DNA of 64,000 bases, from the NCBI GenBank assembly GCA_012845835.1, contig JABAKD010000010.1:1379001-1443000 (forward strand). Direction: 5' to 3'. Made by a program: the position numbers and the translations under genes. Every line of letters starts with the position of its first letter. Positions within the stretch are counted from its first letter, which is position 1. The DNA comes from Undaria pinnatifida. Its lineage: Eukaryota; Sar; Phaeophyceae; Laminariales; Alariaceae. The notes beneath the pieces were generated by a model, which saw nothing but the letters and a program-made list of their open reading frames with translations, made no database searches and had not been told where the DNA came from. This document shows positions 24,483-34,167 of the stretch, in pieces.

Positions 24483-25073
24483 CTGTAAATGTGGGAGTAG
24501 TGGGCCCGTTACGGTTTTTGTTGCCGGGGAGCAGAACACCAATAATCAGTTAAACCATGCCGGATGCCTGGAACCGACAACACGATGTACATGAAAAGGT
24601 GACATCGTTGAAAGTAAACCCCTCGGGTGCCAGGAAACAGGGTACGAGGAAGCATGCGGCAGGTTATTACGGTTCGTGGTTCGCGGTGCAAGTGCGTATC
24701 TCTTCGACGAGCAACGAGTGCTCGTTTCTGCCGGTACCCGCAGCGGAAAAAAACTGGATCCTGGATCCTGCACGAACGCTTCGTTCGCCGTTTCATTCGT
24801 AACTTGTAACTGCTGCTGTGTAATGTGGTTGTACGCTCTAAATCTCTTACAAAGTTGAGTTTTATTCGCCCATCGGTTGGACTCACAGCTGACATTTTTT
24901 TTTCTTTTCTAAAATATCTATGATATACCAGGTACTTTCTATCCGCCGATGGTCAAATGCAGCAAAAAAATCAGCATGTCACGTAAAACTCAACATTTAG
25001 GAATTGGCGCGAACACTTCCTTAGCAGAGCCAAACTGAAAGAACTCGCGTTGTCTCCCCCGCGACGGGAGATG
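24483..25073. other. Upstream region of the flavin reductase-like gene
   Basis: The first exon should lie here or further right, but no frame had both a start codon and a good donor. ATACCAGGTAC occurs at 24924. The fragment GGACTCACAGCTGACATTTT at 24878-24897 resembles the terminal repeat of the TIR element at 52.8 kb. Confidence 0.35.
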
Positions 25074-25195
25074 TTTTTTGTTGGTTATATAGCACTACCC
25101 ACTGTCCCACGTACTCACGTGACTACGTAGCTCAGTGGGTAGTTCTACATAACCAACAAAAGAATGTCGTGGATTCGAGTCTCGCCGACTTCGTA
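25074..25195 (+). repeat. tRNA-like hairpin repeat
   Basis: 25074-25104 and 25132-25162 are inverted copies of TTTTGTTGGTTATATAGCAC-TACCCACTG, with a loop of about 27 bases. The right arm contains a tRNA A-box-like GTAGCTCAGTGGGTAG, followed by a B-box-like GATTCGAGTCTC at 25173. Acceptor-stem ends do not pair, so this is not a working tRNA gene but a tRNA-derived repeat. Confidence 0.55.
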
Positions 25196-25267
25196 TTTCC
25201 GCCTTTTTCCGGGGAAAGCAAAAAGGAAATTACGTTTTTGCGAGCGTGCGCGCTGGAGACGTGAATG

Positions 25268-26080
25268 TGTTGATAGATCTCTTAAGGCGTACACGTAGCT
25301 GGCGCGGGAAGGCGTGGTGATGACCCAAGACGTTGACACAGAACTCTATCTTATAGTATCCAGCCGTCGAGCCTAACTCGGTCTCATATGGGGGCAAAAC
25401 TACGAGTGACAGCTCATGGCAAATCATGCCGGGAAACATCCGGCCAAACAGTCCCCTTACACCTTATACATGAATCCCTTACCAACATATGGAAATCCCT
25501 GATATAAGATGGATCATAACCGTCATGTTCATAAGGACAACCAACATCTCCCATCCTCATTATACACGAACACACTAATATCCCCCTTGCTTTGTGCATG
25601 ACAAGGTACGACATCGCAGGGTTGATGCATCGTCATATCATAATGAACTCATATCAAACTCAGAACCTCAACAAACTCAAAATCAAAATTCGAGTCCTCA
25701 ATATTTTGACCATCGTGATCTGACATGTTTGGATTCTTTCCCACCTCTATAGGCTGGCCTTGGCTGCGCTTACCTATATAAATCCACCGGCTCTCACTCG
25801 TGTGTTGATATATCTCTAAAGGTGTACACGTAGCTGGCGCGGGAAGGCGTGGTGATGACTCAAGACGGTGACACAGAACTCTATCTTATAGTATCCAGCC
25901 GTCGAGCCTGACTCGGTCTTATATGGAGCAAAACTACGAGTGGCAGCTCATGGCAAATCATGCCGGGAAACATCCGGCCGAACAGTCCCCTTACACCTTA
26001 TACATGAACCCCTTACCAACATATGGAACTCCCTGACATAAGATGGATCATAACCGTCATGTTCATAAGGACAACCAACA
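25268..26080 (-). mobile_element. TRIM-B: miniature LTR element
   Basis: Two long direct repeats, 25268-25546 and 25803-26080 (279 and 278 bases, few differences), flank a 256-base internal part. Read on the minus strand, each repeat starts TGTTGGTTGTCC and ends ATCAACA, as LTRs do. A purine tract, GAGGATGGGAGA, touches the downstream repeat on that strand, which sets the orientation. The flanks are GAATG and CAATG, a 5-base target duplication with one change. The internal part holds only a 25-codon frame starting MSDHDGQNIED, perhaps a gag remnant. No clear primer-binding site was seen. Confidence 0.75.
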
Positions 26081-26198
26081 CAATGGTTATGATAGTTTGC
26101 TCCCGAGTACTATGGTAGTGCGTGGCGAGGGGAGAGAGCCCCGGAGATCCCTGTTACGAATTCGGTGAGAGTCAATTGGCGGACTCCCAAACATATCT

Positions 26199-26350
26199 TT
26201 TGTTGGTTATAAACACTACCCACTGAGCTACGTAGTCACAAATTGGCGGACTCCCAAACATATATTTTGTTGTTTATACAGCACTACCCACTGAGCTACA
26301 TAGTCGCGAGACTAAGTAGCTCAGTGGGTAGTGCTATATAACCAACAAAA
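26199..26350. repeat. tRNA-like palindromes next to the copia element
   Basis: Three more arms of the repeat seen at 25.1 kb. 26199-26238 and 26267-26305 carry TTTTGTTGGTTATA...CACTACCCACTGAGC, and 26308-26350 is the inverted arm with GTAGCTCAGTGGGTAGTGC. The last two form a near-perfect 84-base palindrome that ends 3 bases before the copia 5' LTR. Confidence 0.6.
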
Positions 26351-26353
26351 GTC

Positions 26354-26568
26354 TGTTAGTTTGGATCGTCACAGCACGACGGCTACAAACGTTGTAGAGG
26401 GTTGCGTATACAGTCGTAGGCGTTTTTATGCAATTTTTCTCATGAGAGAAGAACTCCAGCACTCCGCCCTCTGCTGCTTCTCCTCTCTGTCCTCTAATAC
26501 AACGAAGAAAATAAACACTCGTCAGACCGCGGGGCGGTCAGGGCATCCAGGCTTGGACCCTACGAACA
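26354..26568 (+). repeat. copia-1 5' LTR
   Basis: 215 bases, TGTTAGTTTGGATCG to TACGAACA. It aligns along its length with 32931-33141. By eye there are around twenty differences, several of them small indels. Confidence 0.9.
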
Positions 26569-26594
26569 CACTAGTGGCTTGAAAGTACAAATTC

Positions 26595-26608
26595 TGGTAC
26601 CAGGAGCC
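26595..26608 (+). promoter_or_regulatory. Probable primer-binding site of copia-1
   Basis: TGGTACCAGGAGCC, 26 bases after the 5' LTR. It resembles the TGGTATCAGAGC site that many copia elements use with initiator tRNA-Met. Confidence 0.55.
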
Positions 26609-26612
26609 AAGG

Positions 26613-28003
26613 ATGTCTGCACTGGAGAGACTCGTCGGATGAGATTCAGCAGCTGAGGAATGAGCTTCAGTTGGTGATAGAGGAGAGGCAAGCGTCGATG
26701 ATGCACGATATGGCGATGATGGCCGAGCTCATGAGGAACAACGGCCCGTCGGAGTCCAGCAGCGCTGAGGGCAGCGCTGCTGTAAGGGCCAGCCCGTGAG
26801 GGGCTGAACCCACTGCTGTGAGGGGGAACGGCGCTGAGGATAGCGCTGCTGAAAGGGGTAGCGAACTAGGGGCTGAACCCACTAATGCGGCACGACAAAT
26901 TTCTGCTGCTGGTGCTGCTACTGCTGGAGGCGAAGCGCGACGATATACAACAGCAGCAAGAGAGACGACTTTTCGTGAGGATGCCTCGCGTAGTGTTGGA
27001 GTGACGGGACGCAGGGAAGCCGCTGTTCCTGTCGAGGTTGGCCCAGCAAGGGGTCACCCAAATCAGCCAAGGGGGGCTGGAGAATGGGGGTCATACCCCG
27101 GCGGTGAGTTGGGAGCAGGATATGATGTGCCTCTGTCTAGACTACTAGCTCGCAAACATACCGCTGCCCCACAATTTAGTGGGAAAAGGCCCGAATTCAC
27201 TGCCTGGACCAGAGACGCCAGGTACTACGCGAAAGGAGTAGGTTTCCTATCTGCTTTTGTGTCGGATCCACCCTAGTACGTTCCCGTAGGGGAATTGGAT
27301 ACCGAAAACTCGGTACTTGTCGGAAGGGGGTACAACCGCGAAAGTGTACACATACATGCACTTGCGTGGAATTTCCTATCGACGGCCCTAAAAAGAGCGA
27401 CGAGAGTATCTTGCACAGGTGCACCTCGCCGAGAGAAGCGTGGGACGCGCTTCTCGCATGGTACGGCCCTCAAACGACGCGGGCCAGATCCGACCTCTCC
27501 CGCCGCCTCAATAGTTTTAAGATAGCGCCAGGGAGTAACCCTCTAGAGGAGATGGGCAGCATCGAAGATCTTGCCGCAGAAATGCGCACAGCAGGAATGA
27601 CCCTCGATGACCACACATGCCGTACACAATTTTCATTGACGCTCTGCCTGCCGAATACGAGGTGGAGGCAAGGGACCTTGCATCTCGTTACAGTATCGGC
27701 CGCGATGACATCATCAAGGCTGTACGAGGTTGGCATCACCGACTTTCTGGAAGCAGGAAGAAGGGGTCCAATGATGGCCATGCCGGCCATGCTATGTTCG
27801 CCGGCAGCGGCGAGAGTGGCCACAGAAAAGGGGCCGGCGGCGGTGCCCACGACAAAGGTGGAGGCCGCGGAAAAGGAAAAGGTGGACGTCGGGAACGGCA
27901 AGGACGCGGCGGTTAAGGCACCAACGAGGACGGTGGTGGCTCGGCCGCGGCTGCCGGCGGCCATGGCAGCAGCGCCAAAGCCGCCGATGGTGGTACCTCC
28001 AAG
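26613..28003 (+). pseudogene. copia-1 gag, broken
   Basis: A start codon at 26613 is followed by a stop after nine codons. The reading then moves between frames. 26640-26795 encodes a helical segment (QQLRNELQLVIEERQASMMH). 26818-27276 contains APQFSGKRPEFTAWTRDARY and ends in TAG. 27366-27640 continues gag (REAWDALLAWYGP, FKIAPGSNPLEEMGSIEDLA). 27617-27916 carries YTIFIDALPAEYEVEARDL and a Gly/Lys-rich tail. At least two frameshifts and two stops separate these parts, so no gag protein can be made. Confidence 0.8.
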
Positions 28004-30236
28004 GTGAGATGCCACAGGTGTGGCAAGAAGGGCCATTGGAGGATCGACTGCACGGAAGAGCTATGCAGCAGATGCCACGGACGGGGGCACGCTCCTGATG
28101 TCTGCCCCACGTCGAAAGAGGAAGCTGTGCTAGCGGCGTCGGGCGACGATGATGATTATGATGCGGTTGAGGCTTCAGCTTTCAAGGCCAGAGAGACAGG
28201 CGAGTGCAGTAATGTTTCGGGCAGAAAGTGGGAAGGGGAGTCGGCTTGGCAAGTAGGGGATGAGGCCTGGCTTTGCGATAGTGGAGCGTCTACTCACATG
28301 ACGCCTTCCGCAGATGGCATGATCAACTACAGAGAGTGCAATTTGAAACTTCGCATTGCTGACGACTTAACCCGCACGATCGAAGGATATGGCGGTACTT
28401 ACTTTATATTTCGACCCGGAAACGGTCTCGTACAAGTAACGCTGACGAATGTTGCGCACGTGCCAGACCTCCGATACCATCTTTTTTCCCTACCCACTCT
28501 GGTGAAGCACGGTCACACTTTTGAAGGAAGTCCCGCAGGGATTGTAGTCAACCTCAAGTCTGAGCGTTCGATCGTGTTTCCGTTGACCGGGAACCTGTAC
28601 AGCCTTTACGGCTACCGGGTCGACTGCAGCACTAGGGGAGATGCCTGTGCTGTACTCGCCCCGGGAAAACTGCCAAACAAGCCCGTCGTCAACATAAACG
28701 ACTACCAATGCGCGGCCGGACACTCCCACGAGACACTGCTCTGCAAGACCGCGGAGCAGCAAGGGATCGTCCGCGAGGAAAAGCTGCTGGAGTGCAAAGG
28801 GTGCTCCATGGCGAAGGGTCTCCGCCGAGGTATCAAGCAGTCCGCACACACTCGAGCAGGTAAGAAGCTCGGGAGGGTTTTGGTGGATTTGAGTGGGCCT
28901 AAGGTGGTAAAGTCTCACGGGGGAAAGCGTTATACTCTCATCGTGCGCGACGATTTTCCACGGTATACGTGGGTGTACTTTATGCGCCACAAATCGGACG
29001 CCGCGGAAACGTTCAAGCAGTTCCTCTCGGATACACGTGCAGGTGGTGTCCCGTCACAGGTGGTGACCGTCCGATCCGATGGGGGCGGTGAATTTTGCGG
29101 GGGAAAGTTTGCCGACCTATGTAGATCGCGATGCATTAAACAAGAATTCACCACGGCCGACAGTCCCCAATTCAATGGGGTACCCGAGCGCGCGCTAGGT
29201 TTGATTGAGACGGCCGCAATGGCGGGTCGAGTCCAAGCTCGTAAGCTTTTTCCCGGAGCGCAATTGCCGGCAACTGAATCGTTGTGGGCTGAAGCGTCGC
29301 ACTGGGCGTGTGATGCTTTGAACCTAGGATGGGGATAACCTATAACCTGTTATTACCGGTCATATGGTGGGAGGGTAGGTTATATGGTTTCTCCCCGGTT
29401 ATTTCCCGGTTATTTTTGCGGTGCCCCCCCATACCCTGGCCTCACTACCAGTGGGCCCCCCTCAAAATTAAAAAAATTCCAAGCCCACCCCCAGCAGCCA
29501 GCAGCACATAGCAGTCCGCACACCATGACCATCAGACAGCAACACAGCCAACAGCAGACCACAACAGCAGACTTTTTTTTTTTTTTTCTCTGCACAAGTC
29601 TGTGCACTGTGGCCGCTGCAGCTGTGCAGGGTGCAGGGAGTAGGGTGTAGGGCAGCATGCTTACAAAACAAGCACTTCTACAAACTACAAATGTGGCAAG
29701 GGCAGCGCTTGAAAGCCGTCTTTTTGTATTTTTCAGGTATTTTTCGGCAATAGCCCGAAGAGTAACGACGAACTAGCCACAGAGCCCCCGGGTATGGGGT
29801 ACAACATCTAGACACGGAACCCCCGGGGATGGGGCACTTTCGTCCCCTCGCGGTAGAGGTTATAACCGGTAGGTTATATCAAAAGCTGATTTGAGGTTAT
29901 AACCGGCAGGTTATATAAAAATCTGGGGTTATCCCCATCCCTGCTTTGAACCGCACGGCAACGTCCGCTAACCCCGCAAACAAGTCGCCGTACGGTATGT
30001 GGTACGGTAATCCCCCCCCGATAGTGCTTCTACCTTTCCTCAAGCCTGGCTACTGCAAGGTGAAGAGGGAACACAAGTCTCAGGCGAAAGCACAGGAGTG
30101 TTTTTATCTGGGCCCTGCGCCTAACCACCCCCGAGACGCCGTACGAGTGCTGACCAAACACCGTACTCTGCTTATCCCGCGCCATGACCTGGCAACGCGT
30201 GTCGCCTTCACCACCTGTACCTGCCCAGACGCATGA
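28004..30236 (+). pseudogene. copia-1 zinc knuckle, protease and integrase, interrupted
   Basis: 28004-29323 reads without break: a CCHC zinc knuckle (CHRCGKKGHWRIDC), the aspartic protease active site (LCDSGASTHMT), the pre-integrase HxnH-CxxC region (AGHSHETLLCK, ECKGCSMAKGL) and the integrase core with D in VDLSGP, D in VRSDGGGEF and E in GVPERALGLIE. At 29324 the frame runs into a nested MITE. It resumes at 29952 with RTATSANPANKSPYGMWYG, the usual copia text after the core, and stops at 30236, where a small indel loses the frame. Confidence 0.88.
29324..29941. mobile_element. MITE nested in the copia-1 integrase
   Basis: 618 bases with terminal inverted repeats GGATGGGGATAACC at both ends. 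The host word TGCTTTGAAC stands at 29314-29323 and again at 29942-29951, a 9-10 base target duplication. The size of the duplication and the long TIR suggest a non-autonomous Mutator-like (MULE) element. The interior has several ACCGGTTAT/AGGTTATA words and no coding capacity. It is younger than the copia-1 element it interrupts. Confidence 0.85.
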
Positions 30237-30371
30237 CTCCATGTCCCAGGAGGAGGGGGGATCGGAGGCCGACGACGAGAGCACGTCAGATGGAGGTGTG
30301 GGGGGGTGACGGACGAGCAGGACGAAGGTCTGGCTCGCCTGACCGACCTCGACGTGACGTGGGGGTTTGAT

Positions 30372-30718
30372 CTGCACGCGTTCTTGCGGGAGCGCTCACA
30401 GGAGACACCTGCTGCCGGCGATGCTGGCGATCTGCACGCGTGCTTGCAGGAGTGCTCACAGGAGGCACCTGTCGCCGGCGATGCTGGCGATTGAGCAGCC
30501 GAGACGATGGACTCGTCTCAAGGGGGGGCAGTAGACGCCTCCTCGGTCCCGGCAGGAAGGGCCGAAACAGTCGAGACGATGGACTCGTCTCAAGGGGGCG
30601 CGGTAGACGCCTTCTCGGTCCCGGCAGGGAGGGCCGAAACAGTCGAGACGATGGATTCGTCTCAAGGGGCCGCGGTGGACGCCTCATCGGTCCTGGCAGG
30701 GAGGGCCGAAGGCGGCTC
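30372..30718 (+). repeat. Tandem repeats in the copia-1 linker
   Basis: Two copies of a 60-base unit (ATCTGCACGCGTTCTTGCGG) at 30370-30492 are followed by three copies of a 72-base unit (ATGGACTCGTCTCAAGGGGG) at 30507-30718. Both units are multiples of three, so they expanded without shifting the frame of the integrase-RT linker (MDSSQGGAVDASSVPAGRAE). Confidence 0.8.
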
Positions 30719-32615
30719 AGACGCATCAGCAGCCTCCGGCACCGACCAAGGGAATGTCGAAGGTCTTCCCGCGGTCCTGTCGGGTAGGGCAGCTCACGAG
30801 CTCAGTAGCTGGGGACGGCTACCCCCGACAGTAATGGGCCTGACCCGGGGTCGGAGCCAACGCCTGCAGGATGAATCTGCTCAACGTCAGCGTGTGATCG
30901 AGGACGCGATGTCTGCGGCAGTGCAAAAGTGGACGGAGTCCGGGAGCATATTGGCGAATACATCCTGAACGACGGAGGACGCAATGGCCATGATGGCCGG
31001 AGGACCTGTTGCGGAAGAAAATAAAGGGGAGTCAAACGTGTGCATGCCGAGTAGTTTCTCAGAAGATGTAGAACCACCCCCACAATCTGTAGCAGATGTA
31101 GAGTGTTCCCAATACAAGGCGGCGTAGCGTAAGGCCATGAAGACTGAGTTGGGCGGTCACAAAACGACCGGTACATACGAAGCTACGACTCCGCCGCGAG
31201 GGCGGAAACCTGTAGGTGCAAAATGGGTATTCTCGTACAAGACTGACAAGGATGGTATCATAGCGAAGACGAAAGCAAGACTTGTGGCTACGGGCTTTAG
31301 GCAGGTGCAAGACGTAGATTATTTTCAAACGTTTGTACCAACCCGATCGTCAGCGTCTATCAAAATTGTGGCGGCCGTTGCCAATGAGCAAGGTCTGAAG
31401 ATTTTCCATTTAGACGTAGCACAAGCTTTTGTCCGCGCGAAACTCGACGCCGAGAAATACATGAAACTACCCGATGGATGTGGTGACATATCGGGAAAGA
31501 TTGTTCGCCTCAGCAGATCACTATATGGTTTAAAACAGAGTGGACGGCAGTGGGCCGAATTGCTGGTAGAGACCGTGGTAGAATTCGGCATGGAGCAGAG
31601 TAGGACTGATCCTTGTGTTTTTCGCATGGTTGTGGATGACAAGGTAGAACTGATTATGGTCGTTCATGTAGATGACATTGTGATTGCAGGATCGGACGAG
31701 GCATGCAGAGACTTCCATGCTGCATTAATCACTAAGTTCCCACGAATAACCAAGGCGAGTTAACTTGGTATACTGGTTGCGCTTTCAAGCGTAACTGGGA
31801 ATTGGGCACGTTGGAGATCACGCAGAAGGCTTTCGTTGAAAGCATGCTGAGTCGTTTTGGTGTGAACTCGTCCTCTGACATCCCCGCGACCCCTGGCGTT
31901 GAACTAGGTCCAAGCGAGAAGGGCGAACCGAAGGGAGGCTGGCCGTACAGGGAGGCTGTGGGCAGTCTGATGTGGCTGTCGACCATAACACGGCCAGACA
32001 TGTCGAACGCGGTGCGTGCTGTGGCGCGCCATTCTCACAACCCCACCGGCAGGCACTGGAAACCAGTTCTGAAGATCATGGCCTACCTCCACGGGACAAG
32101 GGGTATGGGTTTGACTTTTGTGAGGGGTTCGGGATTGGATCTGACTACATATAGCGATGCTGACTACGCTGATAAGTCGAATGACAGGCGCTCGGTGTCG
32201 GGGACGGTAATTTCCTTGGGGGGTGCTGCCGTCAGTTGGGCAAGTAGCACGCAGAGGTGCGTTACGTTGCCTACAGCAGAAGCAGAGTATGTATCCCTGG
32301 GTGAAGGGGTGAAGGAGGTTCTGTTTACGGGGGCAGTATTATCTTTTATTTGTCCAGAGCTAACCGGATCATATGTCCGAGTTAATCAATCAGGGGGCCA
32401 TAGCACTGGCTGAGAACCCTCTTAGTTCTGCGCGGAGCAAGCACATAGATGTGCGGTTTCATTTCGTCCGAGAGCTACTTCGTGCAAAGAAAATTGACAT
32501 CCAATTCGTAGCTTTGGAAGAGCAGCACGCGGATATTTTGACGAAATCCCTTGCTGCGACCCCTTTTAAATCTCACCGTAAGTTTTTGTTGAACCTACCG
32601 TTGGGTGATGAGTAA
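30507..32615 (+). pseudogene. copia-1 linker, reverse transcriptase and RNase H, frameshifted
   Basis: After the repeat linker (stop at 30966-30968), the reverse transcriptase runs to a TAA at 31763: VGAKWVFSYKTDKDG, FHLDVAQAFVRAKL, LYGLKQSGRQW and the catalytic VHVDDI. A frameshift near 31745 moves the reading to 31748-32413, with ELTWYTGC and RNase H text (YSDADYADKSNDRRSVSG, AEAEYVSL). A second frameshift near 32375 leads to QGAIALAENPLS, SKHIDVRFHF and QHADILTKSL, ending in TAA at 32615. All domains are recognisable, but the enzyme cannot be translated whole. Confidence 0.88.
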
Positions 32616-32930
32616 GGGGTGTGATCATTATTCGATGAGTACCATGTTTGAGTCATGCGAGGGATAATTTGTCAGGTCGCCACCCCACGCTACTTCCAGG
32701 CGTATGGGTGAGTAGGGCGCAACTTGGCATTTCAGTTTCTGGCCATGATCATCGTTTGAATGCGGCCATTGTTACAATCACAATGGTTTGGATGAAGTAA
32801 GATATACAGGGGGTTTTGACCCGGTGGCCGGGTTTCCTCCTGCGGGACTGTCATTAGCTGTTCTTTGGTCCTAGCTTTTTGTTTTGGATGCCCGTTCGGT
32901 CTCGTCACTGCTGTGAAGAGCCAGGGAGGG

Positions 32931-33141
32931 TGTTAGTTTGGATCGTCACAGCACGACGGCTACAAAAGTTGTAGAGGGTTGCGTATACATTCGTAGGCGT
33001 TTTTATGCAATTTCTTTCATGAGAGGAGAGATCCAGCACTCCGCTCTCTGCTCCTTCTCTCCTTCCTGTCCTCTAACGAAGAAAAGAGCACTCGTCAGAG
33101 CGCGAGGCGGTAAGGTCATCCAGGCTTGAAGTCTACGAACA
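32931..33141 (+). repeat. copia-1 3' LTR and polypurine tract
   Basis: 211 bases, TGTTAGTTTGGATCG to TACGAACA. The purine tract AGGGAGGG (32923-32930) directly precedes it, as expected for plus-strand priming. Confidence 0.9.
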
Positions 33142-34167
33142 GATGCATGACGACTTGTTTATTGTTTAGTCTATACACGAGCTACGAAATGGTCAATCAA
33201 TATGGAAGGGTTTTGTACCAGCGGCAATAGTGGTTTCATCATGATGTCGCATTGTCCATGATCGAAGTCGACATGAAAATATCGCAGTTAAGCCGTTTCG
33301 AGTTACCAGGTATCTAATACTAGCCTAGCTCATAATCGATTGCAAGCAATGGGATATACAGGTACTGCTGTAGTACTACACAGACTTCAGTATCTGAGCG
33401 CTTCGTGGGATATGTCGATAAGCGCGTGAGCGCTGTGCATGTGTACTGCTGTACAAGTATACAGCGCACGTACTGCAAGTTCAAATGGGTTCGTCGAATA
33501 ATGCCCAAGAATCATGGCCCCCGTGTCTTGGATCATGCTCTCGCAATCATGTTCTCGAGATCATGTTTCAAACATTTCCCAAACACTCGTTCTCAGCATT
33601 TATTGATAGTGCAAGATATAGTGGCCACTTTCCGAAGCCCCACCGTCACCAGCGCTCACCACAGGAGGGGTCGAAGTCTTGGCAATGCTCGATGCAGCGT
33701 GGAGCAGCGACAAATGAGACTCAATCCGTTGCGCACGATCGTTGACGAGCCCACACGTGCCAGGCATACCAACACCAAAACCACTAAGAACGAACGCTTC
33801 TGCCAAGTAGGCGGTCGATGCGTACACGAGCAAAGAACCAATAGAGCAGAGACCTTGTCTTCTACACATCTCGTCCGGAACTCGGGTCGCAGTTCCTTGT
33901 CCGTTGTTTCCTTTGTAACCAGCGAAGTTGCGAAGTTGGAAGTTGGAAGTTGGGTTCAAATTCCAAGGGTTTCCACACTTTGGAAGGACTTTATTTACAT
34001 TGGGAAAGTTGACATTAAAATCCCCGCCAGCGAAGACTGAAAAACAGCGAAGCACAGGACTGACGATCGAGCTAGTTGATTTTCCTTGACACTACTCGCG
34101 CACACACAACTCTGCCGGTAGCCGGGCTAGGGAAGAGACCGCTTAAACCCGCGCAGCAGACATAAGC
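33142..34167. other. Upstream flank of THF1
   Basis: No exon was recognised. It holds a TACCAGGTATCTAATAC word at 33304. The THF1 promoter must lie here, but no TATA box or other clear element could be named. Confidence 0.4.

Larger units (their letters stand above)
26354..33141 (+). mobile_element. Ty1/copia LTR retrotransposon (copia-1), decayed
   Basis: Complete structure: 5' LTR, primer-binding site, gag, protease, integrase, reverse transcriptase-RNase H in copia order, polypurine tract and 3' LTR. The coding part is broken by stops and frameshifts in gag, after the integrase, at about 31745 and at about 32375, and by a MITE in the integrase. No target duplication is visible (AAGTC against GATGC at the flanks). 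With clear LTR divergence, that suggests an old insertion. Confidence 0.93.

Noticed and set aside
25121-25195. Functional tRNA gene
   Set aside because: A- and B-box-like words are present but the acceptor stem does not pair and the anticodon arm is poor.
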